Positions 11,766 to 22,300 of a stretch of 64,000 bases of DNA are shown here, in pieces. The first letter of the stretch is position 1. Each line of letters begins with the position of its first letter. Made by a program: the position numbers and the translations under genes. Source of the stretch: Oncomelania hupensis (taxonomy: Eukaryota > Mollusca > Gastropoda > Littorinimorpha > Pomatiopsidae). The DNA is taken from assembly GCA_036898135.1 (NCBI GenBank), contig JBAHVR010000277.1, forward strand, positions 47,501 to 111,500, written 5' to 3'. A model generated the notes under the pieces. It did no database searches. It worked only from the letters and a program-made list of their open reading frames with translations, and had not been told where the DNA came from.

Positions 11766-12677
11766 CAAAAAACAGGAATAGAAAGAAAAAGTAAGGGTAA
11801 TGATGTAGCGTTGCTCTTCTATAGCGCACGTTCCAGGTCAACGTGGTGCTCAAGGCGATTATTGCATGACTGTCCCGCGACCACTGGCCTCTTTCCAAAC
11901 AGTAAACATCTGTCTTAAATAACAGCATGGGTTAGTACACCAGTAGTGGTGCTTTTAGATAAAGTGCGTCTTATATAATTAACGCTCATTTTGATTATAT
12001 TCTTCATAATATTAATTTCATCATACATTTCGTGTCACAGGCGCTTGTTTCTGGGCACGCGAGCGCCTATGCCTACAATAGGCGCTCGCGTGTCCAGATA
12101 CAAGCGCCTGTGATTTTGTGTGTACATGTTCAGGACTCGGCTGGGTGTTTGCGTTCTTCGCGATCAAGGATGGGCGAATAGTGTTCCAGTACTTGTTTGT
12201 GGTGACTGCCTCTCTGCAAGGCTTCGTCATCTTTCTCCTCTTCACTGCCAGGGACCCCAAAGTCAGGACTTTCTGGAAGAACGTAATCTGCAGGTATGTA
12301 TGCCGATACATTGTATGTAAAGTTGATTACATCAGGATGCATTACATTGGAGTTGACAGGGAAGAGTAAAGATAGCTCATAGGTCTTGTCACACCCGTCA
12401 CCCTTGAAGAAGTTTGTCCTTATTAGTCCGCCAATCCTTTCTTCAGGCGGGACTATGTAGGCCTACTTCCTGTGTGTGGGCGTGTGCGTGGGTGTGTGTG
12501 TGTGTTTTAACAACTTTCTGGCTTCTTTGCAGATGGAGAGAAAAGAGCTACCAAACCTCCTCCAACAACACTGACCTAACTATCCCACGTCTGCACATGA
12601 AGAACCCGCTCCATACTAAAGACTCGGAAATTACCACTCTCAGTCTATCGCAACGAAACAGCAACTCCAGCGCGTGA
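8511..12677 (+). CDS. Adhesion-type G-protein coupled receptor, 3' part of gene (5 exons)
   Basis: Exons 8511-8773, 10652-10721, 11461-11651, 12134-12293 and 12533-12677 join in phase into ICL1 to C-terminus of a seven-helix receptor. Landmarks in order: TM2 (FNMALAMLASWVIFLAG), Cys at the top of TM3 (GECVAVAALLHYF), TM3 WMLMEGVLMYLLFLKV, TM4 AWGLPIFPVIVILAI, ECL2 YCWMSL, TM5 FLAPVVLVMSVNIIV, TM6 GLGWVFAFFAIKD, TM7 FQYLFVVTASLQGFVIFLLF. The ECL2 Cys-Trp, the LGxxWVF of TM6 and the SLQGFxIF of TM7 are class B2 (adhesion) hallmarks; subfamily G-like is only a guess. Such receptors sit in the plasma membrane with a large extracellular region and GAIN domain, encoded upstream and not found here. 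The C-tail is short and Ser/Thr/Asn-rich, ending SNSSA. Confidence 0.88.
8963..9975 (+). mobile_element. 5'-truncated LINE (GGATA-tailed family), copy 1, with 11-bp target duplication
   Basis: 8974-9964 encodes the end of a reverse transcriptase and the C-terminal tail: VRQGCLLSP, FADD near 9156, then (after a one-base frameshift around 9505-9530) ETWTLTADLQR, RRLLGIS, RKLRWYGHV, GGRRRGRPKKRWEDNI. The 3' end is the tandem GGATA repeat at 9944-9964. The 11-mer TATCGGTAGGT occurs at 8963-8973 and again at 9965-9975, directly bounding the element, so the insertion is complete and 5'-truncated. It lies in a receptor intron, in the sense orientation. The same family recurs at 47712-49440 and 59896-60185 on the minus strand. 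Confidence 0.9.
10652..10721 (+). CDS. Adhesion GPCR exon: TM4 (70-nt exon)
   Basis: The acceptor is tgttctag, ending at 10651. The 70 nt encode LPIFPVIVILAI followed by DVNLYRGGDQ, and donor gtgagt starts at 10722. The two leading bases complete the Gly codon from 8773, and the final TA pairs with C11461 to give Tyr, producing the YCW motif of adhesion receptors. Phase agreement on both sides plus a strong donor support this small exon. An alternative donor two bases upstream (CA|gtagtg) would give His instead of Gln-Tyr and is less likely. Confidence 0.82.
10749..10810 (+). repeat. (TTC)n microsatellite in intron
   Basis: Near-perfect trinucleotide run just downstream of the TM4 exon donor. 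Confidence 0.95.
11250..11350 (+). repeat. 18-bp tandem repeat
   Basis: About five imperfect copies of TTCAATACAAGTTGCTTA. Its open frame merges artificially with the following TM5 exon. Confidence 0.85.
11461..11651 (+). CDS. Adhesion GPCR exon: ECL2, TM5, ICL3, start of TM6
   Basis: The acceptor ctttcag ends at 11460. The first base completes Tyr of YCWMSL. TM5 is FLAPVVLVMSVNIIVYIAVV, followed by a basic loop NMCRRGKNISARSTGKQ and RASVACFTALG. Donor gtacac follows at 11652 with one base carried over. Confidence 0.85.
11676..11764 (+). repeat. (TTG)n then (ATG)n microsatellites
   Basis: Two adjoining trinucleotide runs begin about 25 bases after the exon donor. They produce spurious homopolymer open frames. 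Confidence 0.95.
12027..12121. mobile_element. Foldback MITE family A, copy 1
   Basis: Inverted arms of 35 bp, 12036-12070 and 12078-12112, with ends CACAGGCG...CGCCTGTG and a 7-bp loop. Flanking 9-mers ATTTCGTGT (12027-12035) and ATTTTGTGT (12113-12121) match at 8 of 9, a likely target duplication. Related copies lie at 33824-33932 and near 58645. It is in the receptor intron just before the TM6-TM7 exon. Confidence 0.8.
12134..12293 (+). CDS. Adhesion GPCR exon: TM6 and TM7
   Basis: The acceptor gttcag ends at 12133 and donor gtatgt starts at 12294. 160 nt encode LGWVFAFFAIKDGRIVFQY, the TM7 SLQGFVIF motif, and the start of the cytoplasmic tail (TARDPKVRTFWKN). Confidence 0.88.
12533..12677 (+). 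CDS. Adhesion GPCR last coding exon: cytoplasmic tail
   Basis: The acceptor ctttgcag ends at 12532. The exon encodes a hydrophilic tail from RWREKSYQ to SQRNSNSSA with stop TGA at 12675-12677. The preceding intron holds a short (GT)n run near 12490. Confidence 0.82.
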
Positions 12678-13440
12678 TCGTCGTGTCTAGAGATCGTGAC
12701 GTCAAAACCCGGTCGTTTGGCTTATTCGCTGGGGTTCTGGATCAGGACCGAGGTGGTCACAAGAATGGGTCATGTAATATTACTGAGAAAATTGGTACTT
12801 AAAATGGTAAAACACGCGATGTGAGTGTTGAACAGTGTGAACGATATTTTCCTTTTTTTTTAAAATTTAGAGTTCAATAATTTGGTGTCGATGAAGCATT
12901 TATTTGTTCCCGAGCTTGAAGCTCGGCTCGAGAGCTATTGTTTTTGGCTTTGTCCAGGGTCAGGGTCAGTCCGTCCGGAGGTGACATTTGCTCACTTTTG
13001 TCCTAAACTAATGGACGGGTTTCTTTAAAACTTGGTATTTAGTCATAAAATAGGATGACAAAAAAGAATGCATATCGGGTGACATCATGATGGTGACGTC
13101 ATAATTTGTTGCGTTTTTTTTTTTCTTCTAAATTTGTTTTATCCAAGACTACTTGGAAGGATTTGGTTCAATTTTGGTACGTACTTAGACTTCAGGTAAA
13201 ACCAAACTTGCAACAAATCGAGGATGTAATTATCGGAATGTAATTTTTTTAAGAGAATTTGAAGGGAAGAAAAACACGTTTTACTTCGTATCTAATTTAA
13301 GAGTATACAGATGTCTATACGAAACTATGGTATATTGAGTGACGTCATCGTGTGACGTCATCATGGTGCTTCATTTTTTTTTTCTTTCTTATCCTATTTT
13401 CTCCCAAACTACTGAATGGATTTGGTTCAAGTTTGGTATA
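12678..13440 (+). other. 3' flank of receptor gene and degenerate dispersed repeat
   Basis: No clear AATAAA was found close to the stop. From about 12900 the sequence holds diverged repeats of a unit around AAACTACTGAATGGATTTGG, with several TGACGTCA-type words near 13095-13360. Confidence 0.5.
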
Positions 13441-13453
13441 CAGTAAGTCCTCG

Positions 13454-13966
13454 CACAAGTATATCAACTAACAAGTTAGTATCTCGTATTGCCCCCAGTC
13501 GACGTGCGGTGGTCCCGTTGCCCTTGGTTTTAGCCACAAGCTGAGACGGGGATATCCCAAACCTAAAAATAGAATAGAGAATTCTGGGAAATCTGTTCTC
13601 GCGAAGATGTGCTGAAATGAAACGAAAGTTGGGAGAGGAACTGCATATTTCTGGTAGTGAACAAAGGCAGAAACTTGTCAGCAGTATTATCAGTGATGGA
13701 GTTATATATATAATGGACGAAGTGCTCCATACCTATGAGGTTGCCTTTGCTCGAGCAAAGAAACTAAAGAAGGATTTGGCCGACGTCATTTCAGAAAAGG
13801 ATTTCCCTACTCATAATTCCCTTGGGTTTTGAAGTTTCTAAAAAGTTATTTCAGGCCGACGACGCTCTATGGAGCGCAAAGCATGTAAAGGGAAGCAACC
13901 GGTTGTACGCGCACGTCGACAGAGACATAGAAGAGAGATACTAACTTGTTAGTTGATATACTTGTG
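13454..13966. mobile_element. 513-bp DNA-transposon-like element, 32-bp perfect TIRs, 7-bp TSD
   Basis: 13454-13485 and 13935-13966 are perfect 32-bp inverted repeats starting CACAAGTATATCAACTA. The 7-mer GTCCTCG flanks both sides (13447-13453, 13967-13973). The interior carries a 72-codon frame (13617-13832) and no recognised transposase. A bare palindromic derivative occurs at 16220-16251. The superfamily is not identified; the 7-bp duplication fits P, Dada or variable hAT insertions best, none proven. Confidence 0.85.
13617..13832 (+). CDS. Small ORF inside the TIR element, unknown function
   Basis: 71 residues starting MKRKLGEELHISG, with a KKLKKDLADVI helix-like basic stretch and ending HNSLGF. 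It lies wholly within the 513-bp inverted-repeat element. It is not recognised as part of any transposase. It may be a remnant, an internal exon, or chance. Confidence 0.3.
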   Translation: MKRKLGEELHISGSEQRQKLVSSIISDGVIYIMDEVLHTYEVAFARAKKLKKDLADVISEKDFPTHNSLGF

Positions 13967-14349
13967 GTCCTCGGGTTACGCCGGTCTCGACGTACGTTGT
14001 TTCGTGGTTACGACGCTCCTCCCCATAAAAATATAATAAATAATATTACTCGTCGTTCCGTCTTACGCAGTTTAGCGTCGTAAGCGACGTAAACAAACGG
14101 GAGCTAGTTTAATTCATGTGGTAAGGAATCGTTTTCTCTTCTTTTTAATACTTTTTTTTTTAAATGTCATTAACAGTTACAATACAGTATATAGCACTGT
14201 ACGTACAGTACAGGTATTTTTTCTTTATGTTCCAACTTATGTTCCGACTTACGATGAAATCGGGTTACGACGCGTCCAACGAACGGATCAACGTCGTAAC
14301 CCGAGGACCCCCCTGCATACTTTGACTTTACCTATGCCTCCTACGACCC

Positions 14350-14928
14350 TCTTGGGAGTGCCGGGGGTTTCAGTATAAATAGTATCCCCACTTTCTGAAA
14401 ATTTAGTGCTTTAAATTCCCACTGTCGCTGTCTTTCTCCTTTGTTCTTTCTCATTCCTACTCTGTTCTATCAATCTACTGTACTATCTTCTTCTTCTCTA
14501 GACCAGTCATCTAACTTTTTTTTCTTAAAATCTCTTCCCGGACAAAACTCCTTATTTGTGTATGAGGTCTGTTGGATCAGCTTGGAAAACATATTGGACG
14601 CTTTCTGCCGGGTGGTCAATGGGGCTTCCTATGATGTTCTTATTTGGCAATGTAGGCATTTTATATGTATGTGTTTTGTTGATATTTTATAATGATGTTT
14701 ATATTCTATTTTGTTTTTGTAAACGGGGGTTCGATAAATTTGAGTATAGCCTCAGCGTCCCCTGCGGATGTCTTCATTGTAAAGTGACTTCCTGGTGGAG
14801 AGCTTTCAGATTTACCACTAGGGTTGTTTCAGCAGATCTTTTATGCGGATCAGGGGTTGTCCGGTCCTGATTTGGCTCGGAAGAGTCCGCTGGACCAAAA
14901 GCAATAATCATGTAATGTAATGTAATGT
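14350..14928 (+). repeat. R550 dispersed family, copy 1
   Basis: Starts near GTGCCGGGGGTTTCAG with TATAAATAG at 14374-14382 and ends in tandem TAATG repeats. The same sequence order recurs at 17549-18120 (-), 24372-24905, 29770-30377, 43222-43775 (-) and 52440-53040. An open frame of about 100 codons (14556-14870) is shared in part with other copies but has no recognised domain. Confidence 0.9.
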
Positions 14929-15175
14929 CGATAAATTAGAGTATAGCCTCAGCGTCCCCTGCGTGGGATGTCTTTATTGTAAAGTGACCGGCTGGTGGAG
15001 TGCCTTCAGTGTTACCACTAGGGTTGTTTCGGCACATCTTTTATGCGGATCAGGGGCGAGTCCTCTTTCAGCGAAGTTGTGGTCTTGATTTTGTGGTCCT
15101 GATTCGGCAATACTGGTCCTGATTTGGCTCGGAAGAGTCCGCTGGACCTAAAGCAATAATCATGTAATGTAATGC
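14929..15175 (+). repeat. R550 partial copy (3' half duplicated in tandem)
   Basis: Repeats the 3' half of copy 1 (GATAAATTAGAGTATAGCC onward) and again ends in TAATG repeats. Confidence 0.85.
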
Positions 15176-15239
15176 CTCCAACGCAGAACCAAACTTATGC
15201 AAATCGAGTGATGTAATCATAATAACACCACCTTTTTAT

Positions 15240-15425
15240 TTTTCATTCTTGTATAGCGCTCTTGCATCTCAAGAGCTGCTCAAGGCAAAGCCAGGTTGCA
15301 TTGTTAGGCGCATCGTCTAAGTTCAGTTCAGTGGGTAGATTACCGTCCCCGGACACAGAAGCGTATAGGGGACTTATCGTCTAACGTCTCAATCTTCGTA
15401 TTTATGTAACTGGCACTCACACGCC
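15240..15425 (-). repeat. SINE S1 fragment
   Basis: Contains the family's tail signature (TATAGCGCTCTTG ... AGAGCTGCTCAAGG) and part of its body (CTAGGACATGGCCGTCAG) in reverse orientation. Compare 29125, 33446 and 59335. Confidence 0.65.
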
Positions 15426-15530
15426 TAGGACATGGCCGTCAGTATCTTTAAAATCTGGAAAATAATCTTCCTCTTCCTCCTTCTCCTCCAGCTTCTTTTC
15501 TCTTTTTGTCCTTCTTTATTGTCTGCAACA

Positions 15531-15605
15531 CGGAGTGTGTGTGAGTGGGTGTGTGTGGGTGTGTGTGGGTGTGTGGGTGTGTGTGTGTGTGTGTGTGTTT
15601 GTGTG
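15531..15605 (+). repeat. (GT)n microsatellite
   Basis: Interrupted GT/GGGT run. The flanking 15606-16210 holds no recognised gene. Confidence 0.9.
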
Positions 15606-16212
15606 ACAGCACGCGATGGAAATCTGCACCCGTTTGGGTCCAAGACTTGTTTTTTTTGGTTTAAAAAAAATATATTTTATTTTTTTATTAATATTTTTTG
15701 TGTCTGGCCTACAATGGAATGCGCAAGTTCTCTTTTTGGGGTGATAAAGATTGCGACTGATTCTGCGGTGATTATACATGTAGGCTACCTATAGTTTTGC
15801 CACATGACGTCATTACCCTTTTTTTCAAAGCGGAGAAAGGGCTTACTCCACAGTTGCCGCCATGTTACCTGCTATACAAGGACTTGCTCCCTGTTACAAC
15901 CTACAAGGCCGAACTGTATTGCCTACGTCAGTGTTAACGTTGTTGTACACAATACGTAGGTAAGACAGTTGCTGTGGTAACAGACCTATATAGTACAATT
16001 TTAACAGCGACGTTTAAAGGATAGAGGAATTTTAAAATCAGAAGATGGTGGCCTTATATTGACTGTTGACACTGGTATTAAGATTATGAAAACGAAGTTG
16101 TACAAATTGTTAAAATTTGTATGTCAATTTTTTATTGTATTCATTTGTTTTATTTTGTATTTGTCTAATATCACTTTGCAGTAAACAGACGTCAAATTAA
16201 AGAATTGAATTC

Positions 16213-16258
16213 AGTTGAGCACAAGTATATCAACTAGTTGATATACTTGTGAGTTGAG
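16213..16258. mobile_element. Bare 32-bp palindromic derivative of the 513-bp TIR element
   Basis: 16220-16251 is a perfect palindrome made of the first 17 bp of each terminal inverted repeat of 13454-13966, overlapping by TA. It is bounded by the 7-mer AGTTGAG on both sides (16213-16219, 16252-16258). Ends and duplication length match the larger element. Confidence 0.85.
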
Positions 16259-16384
16259 GCATATATTTCTCAGTTACAGGTAATTTGCGTACATTTGGGT
16301 TTCCAGTTAAGCCCAGTAAGTGGTCAGTAAAAAGACAAAATTGTATAGACATTGTGTCAAGCGGTATAACAACCAAAGAGAAAT

Positions 16385-16386
16385 CG

Positions 16387-16420
<34 letters not shown>

Positions 16421-16440
16421 GGCACACACAAACACACACT
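16385..16440 (+). repeat. (CA)n microsatellite
   Basis: GC run then CA run; about 200 bases further (16635-16760) is a degenerate (ATC)n tract. Confidence 0.9.
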
Positions 16441-17235
16441 GTAATACCAAAACAATCCAAAAAGAATATAAATCTGCGATATTGAAAACTATTGTGCAAT
16501 AATAAACTTTGTGATACATGCACCCAAACAAATTAATTAGTCACGGTTTCAGTATCCCCCATACTGATGTTTTGTGTAGTCTTAGAAAAAATAACAACAA
16601 GATGAGCATAACAGCCACTTTCCGTTTTAAACCCATCATCATCATCATCATCATAGTCGTCGCCATCATCATCATCATAATCATAGTAATAGTTGTCATC
16701 ATCATCACCATCATCATCTTCTTCTTCATCATAATCATCATCATCATCAATAACAATGGCACAAACAAGGGTTTTTAAACACGGAATGTCCTTACATAGC
16801 TCAGTTCCCAGCGCAACAAGAAGCCTAAGGCGTATGTTCATAAACATAAATCTTGCTACAAATAAAGTTGTAATACTTTGTATTATATTGTAGCCTACTG
16901 GATTATATTGTGTTGTATTTTACAAAAGGTTTGCTCGAATCAAGGATCAAACCCGCATCCAAAGGACGCTTGGGGAAAAATGACGCCTTGGACCATTCAT
17001 CTCTCTGACTGAATGGCAGTTTTATTTTTTACATTTTTGTTATATATAATAACATCATCAATCATCCATTAAAAAAAGCAATATTGTTAAATAGCATCAA
17101 TTAGTAGTCTCAATTACAATACCATCATAAACATTTTTAATCATTATCTTCTTCATCCCCCAAAATCGAGTTATCAGTAAAACAGATTACATCATTGTCA
17201 TCATCCTCAATATACCATCATCGTCGCCATCACCA

Positions 17236-17278
17236 TCCACAGCAGCACTTCTCTGAGTAGTCATGGGCGTGTACTTTT
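17236..17278 (-). pseudogene. Duplicated fragment of the last SSUH2-like coding exon
   Basis: This segment resembles 17339-17381 (CCACAGCAGCA ... AGTCA.GGGCGTGTACTTT), which codes for KVHAPDYPQQCCCGC. It lies just past the stop codon at an offset of about 103 bp, with substitutions. Confidence 0.6.
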
Positions 17279-17322
17279 TACAGTAACGTCATCACTATCT
17301 TCGTCGTCGTCGTCGTCGTCGT

Positions 17323-17469
17323 CTACAAGATAGCACATCCACAGCAGCATTGTTGCGGGTAGTCAGGGGCGTGTACTTTGTGTTCAAAGCCGTAGACGAA
17401 GAAGGAAGAAGACGTGTCTTTCCACGTGTAGAAAGCCTGCGTCACCGGAACGATACGAACGCGGTGTCT
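17323..17469 (-). CDS. SSUH2: SSUH2-like exon 13 (C-terminus)
   Basis: The acceptor gccgcag lies just above 17469. Encodes RHRVRIVPVTQ, then VYGFEHKVHAPDYPQQ and CCCGCAIL with stop TAG at 17323-17325. Phase 0 with exon 12. Confidence 0.92.
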   Translation of the reverse strand, partial: RHRVRIVPVTQAFYTWKDTSSSFFVYGFEHKVHAPDYPQQCCCGCAIL

Positions 17470-18619
17470 CTGCGGCAAGAAAACAAAAGGGTGAAATCAA
17501 AACTTGGGAGGCTGTCAAACTCCAGCTCGCTGTTAAAGACTGAAAGTCGATTGATTGATTGTTGCTTTAGGTCCAGCGGACTCTTCCGAGCCAAATCAGG
17601 ACCGGACAACCCCCAATCCGCATAAAAGATCTGCCGAAACAACCCTAGTGGGAAAATTGAACGCCCTCCACCGACCAGTCACTTTACAATAATGACATCC
17701 CACGCAGGGGACGGCTGAGGCTTTACCCCAACTACTCGAACCCCCGGTTACAAAAACAAAATAGAATACAAACATCATTATAAATCATCAACAAAACACA
17801 TACATATAAAATGCCTATATTGCTAAATAATAACATCATAGGAAGCCCTAGTGACCACCCGGCAGAAAGCGTCCAACACTCCCAAGCTGATCCAACAGAC
17901 CTCATACACAAACAAGGAGTCTTGTCCAGGAAGAGTTTTCAAGAAAAAAGGTAGGTCATTGATCTAGCGAAGAAGAAGATAGTATAGCAGAGTGATAGGA
18001 CAGATCAGGAATGGGAAAGAGCAAATGAGGAAGACAGCGACAGTGGGAATTTAAAGCACTAAATTTCCAGAAAGTGGGGATACTATTTATACTGAAACCC
18101 CCGGCACTCCAACGGGGGTACTGTTGCCGCAGTGAATCTGTCATGCCTACAAAGTCGAGACAGGTTTTCAACTGGGGCTTTCACTTTTCCCTTTATAGGT
18201 TAGAACAATCTACAGTGGCAAGATTGCTCATGACCCGAAGGGGTAGAAAGTCGATAAAAACGAAACAGCAACCCAAAGTCGCCAAGAAAATAACTACCTG
18301 CATGAGAATGCGTTCAGTGGGGAAGGCCCGGCTATGTTCCGTCACGATGGCGTTGGAAGCGTTGTTGACCTCTTGGTCTGGAAAATGGGTGATCGGCCAC
18401 ACCTGCAAATCAAAGACAAGGTCAAGATATTAGCAATGTCATCCTTTGGGTGCTGGTTTGGAAGGATATGCGATACAGTCGAATGGAATAATATTAAAAG
18501 ATCAAAGGCCAATGGGATACAATTGAATATTGTACTAAAGGAACAAGAAATAATCCGTGAAAAGAGTGGGCTGTAGGGCTTTGGGCTTGGCTTGTGATTT
18601 GGAGGGAAGCGCGTATCCA

Positions 18620-18683
<64 letters not shown>

Positions 18684-19297
18684 GAGGTAAAAAGAGGTAG
18701 GTCCATGGAACAAAACACCCAAAAAGGTTTGACCGTTGAGTGTTCCATCCTGGCTTCAAAACTGTTGCGCTTATGGAGACTCGTGATTTTATCTTCTACG
18801 TACCTCATCATGTTGCTTTTAATCTACGAGGCCAGACTACTTACTAACAGTGCTGCATCTTGATCGCCGCCTTTAGTCATCTCTTATGCGCAGACAAGAG
18901 CGCTATTAAAAAAAGAAAAGAATCCTTTATCATACTCACTCGGGGCAGTTTTTCTTCAAAGGCCAGTTGCCCAGACACGCCTCTAATGAGCTCATCTGGA
19001 AGGGCCGTCCTTTCCACGATGTGGTCTTTCAAGTGGTTCGTCCTGCAGGCGACACAGTCAGCACTAACTATGTCATAAACCAAATCAACCTCGGTGCCTC
19101 TATAACACTGTCCCATACACATTGACAACACCGTTTGGACTTCATGGTCGGGCAGTGTAGGTCAATGTCTGTGGAACACCTTCTCCTTGGAAGGCAACCA
19201 CCCCACAAAACGAAGAATGAAAAGAGCGCATGACACACCCTAGCTGTGAATGGGTAGGAACCGGCGAAGGTATAGCAGGGAGAGACCGTGTATAGGC

Positions 19298-19361
<64 letters not shown>

Positions 19362-22300
19362 GGACATTAACATCATCAATCCACAGCGTCATCGAAGTTA
19401 GTTGCCGTCATTATAATGTTATAAAAAGAAGAGAGATAAGAGTATAACTCGTATACCGTAACACAGATTTAGAAAAAAATCGTGATAGTGGTTTCATCGT
19501 TTGCTATATATATGTTTGATATAAGAAATGAAATAGTAAAACACGTGAAGACATAATAATCATCATCCTAATCATTATCATCATCATCATCATCGTCGTC
19601 GTCGTCGTCATCGTCATCGACCTACCACATGATGGTGAGTTTGATGAAGCACTTGAGGTTGCCAGCTGTACGACACACGGGACATTCCACCTGACCAAAC
19701 CCGTTACATGTGTAACACCTGCACATGCAGTGATTCTTTGATTGATTCATTCACTGGTTGATTAGTTAGTTGGATGATTGGGTCTTTTTTTTTTTTAAGT
19801 AACTGCTACCTCAAAGGGCGAACAGAAAAAGAGTATCAGAATGGCTGCATGAGTGGTAAAACGCTCGACCGGGGTGCTGAGGGATCCGGGTTTGATTCTG
19901 GAAGACGACGGGAAGTTTTCATCAATAGAATCGACGTTCCTACATGACTCTTTGAATGGTGTTATCTTCCCACCCCCTCCCATCCTTCCACCCAATACCC
20001 CGGGCCCGACAAATCACGAGAAATGAGGTGAGACGAGATGACATCACGATGAGACGAGACGATGCTGTTAGGCCAGACCAGATGAAATCACGAGAGATGA
20101 GACGAGACGATGCTGTTAGACAAGACCAGATGAAATCACGAGAGATGAGACGAGACGAGGTAAACTCTCACAAGGGACGAGACGAGACCAAATCTTGTGA
20201 AATGAGATAAGATGAGAAATCCTTACCGGCTGCGGCCGCTGCCGTTGCACCAAGTGCAACAACGATGCGTGCGCTCTCCGTTCTCGTAATACGCTGCCCT
20301 TCCTGATCCACTGCAACTGGTGCACCACAGCTGAAACCGCACGACTTTATAGTAAGCTAGTAGTGGTAGTAGTAGTAAGCTTACGGGATTCTTTTCCCAA
20401 ATCCCCAATCAAGATCAAACCGCGGCGATCTCTGTAGGCTACATACCCGCTCCTATGTTTCGCACATTCTCACATAGGCCTACGCAAAAAAACACACACA
20501 TAGCCTTCTGGAGTACAGGCAATTCGGCTATTAGAAGACGGAAAGGAACTCGAATTTTATTTTTGAACGTTTAGATAGATCCAATACTACTATTGAACAC
20601 AATTTTCAAGGGAGACAATATTTTAAAATGCAATAGGTCAAATAGGTAATCTCCCTTTAACACACACACACACACACACACAAACAGAGAGAGAGAGGGG
20701 GGGGAGGACAGGAGGAGGGGAGCGAGGGGGGGGAAGGTACCAGTAACGTTTATTTCTAGGTTATCTTGTTGTTGCGATCGAGACGCGCACGATAAATCCG
20801 ATCATTTTGTTTTCCAAAGCATGCAATAATAGAGTTTACCTTTTATTTGAGATTGCGTTGTTGCTAGAGGAAGCTTTGTATAATATTGATAATTTTCTTC
20901 AGTCGATATTGCTGAGAAGTCTTTGAAATTACTTGTTCATTATCGATCGAAGCTTCTAGAACTTACGGGTAAAAGGTGGTCAAATCTTATGGATTCGTAA
21001 ACCTTATGTGACTTAAGACAGTGCATAGTTCCGGTGACGAGTTTTATTTTGATTGGGTGTTACTGCGTCATGCTAGAATTGTGCTTGCCGAGGGGAAAGA
21101 ACCAACATTCAACGCTCGCCAAACGCCCAGGATTACAAGCAAATAACGCACATAACGAATGATGAATAATTGGAAGTCATGTTTATTAACATTGGCCTAG
21201 TATAGAGACAGTCACGCAATACGATTTCTATTTAGATGACTCAATTGTTTACGTTTTCTCAAATTAAGGGACTAGGTTAGGACTTCAACATCATAAGTGG
21301 GTGGGTATGTATGTGGTAAAAGACTAGGACAAAAAGGACAGAGAACAAGAACCATTATAAACAATATGCAAATTCATAATATAACAGTGGAACACTATAA
21401 TCCAAAAGCCCACAGTAGGTTATCTCCCATGAACCGCACAGAAAACATAGAAACTGACAAATATATTTACCAAGTACAACGAAACCTTATGCAGAAAATG
21501 CGAACTTGGGCGCATAGTCTCCTAATGCAAAACAATTATAAATAATCAGACAATACACGCTGAAAGCTCAATCGCGAATTTCAGTGTAGCGAGACAAATC
21601 AAGTCGCATTCGTTATCTTTAAACAATACTGAAAAATACTCTTCAAAATTCAGCTGAGTTGGTTGCCTTACAAACAAGCGAGATATATTTATAAACGATG
21701 CTCATTTCCAACACAGTTATGAAAGTATAAGCCCACTTAAACTTGGCTTGCAACTACGAACAAGACAAGCATAAGCTAAACAATTAATAAAACCCAATAA
21801 TAGCTCAGGCTACGTCAGCCAAATCCTCCCACAAAATGCTCACGACGAAAAGTATAATGCAACAACTATCATCAAAAACTGAAAAACGTGTAACAACAAA
21901 TGTAGGAAAACATGGCGAATGTATCGTACCTTATGATCCAAGCGGATAACAAAAGAATGTAAAACGAGGTTCTTCCACCAACGACAAGGCACTTGATCCA
22001 TGAACATTAAAAATAGACCGGTTCAACTTTTCTTTTACAAATTACTTTTCGTTCACAAAGTCACAAAACGACTCGATCTTCTTTTCTCTAGCCTACAGAC
22101 CAATACTAACCAGAAATGTGAACAGCGAGCCAGTTATATAGGCTTAGGGATTAATTCATTAAAACAGTGAACATTATTTACGAAATAGCCGAAACTGAAG
22201 CGTGCATGACGTAGTACCCAAAAACTACGCCTAATAATATTAATCTTCTAAGACTACTAAAAATCAATCAAAAGAGTAAATACATTACAATATAATCTTT

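Larger units (their letters stand above)
13441..14315. mobile_element. pogo/Tigger-like MITE interrupted by a second element
   Basis: The left end is CAGTAAGTCCTCG preceded by TA; the right end reads CGTAACCCGAGGACC then CCCCTG. With the nested 520 bp (13454-13973) removed, the left terminus becomes CAG..GTCCTCGGGTTACG and matches the right end inverted. CAG...CTG ends with a TA flank are typical of pogo/Tigger-type Tc1/mariner MITEs. The right-hand TA is not intact (CATA). Confidence 0.6.
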
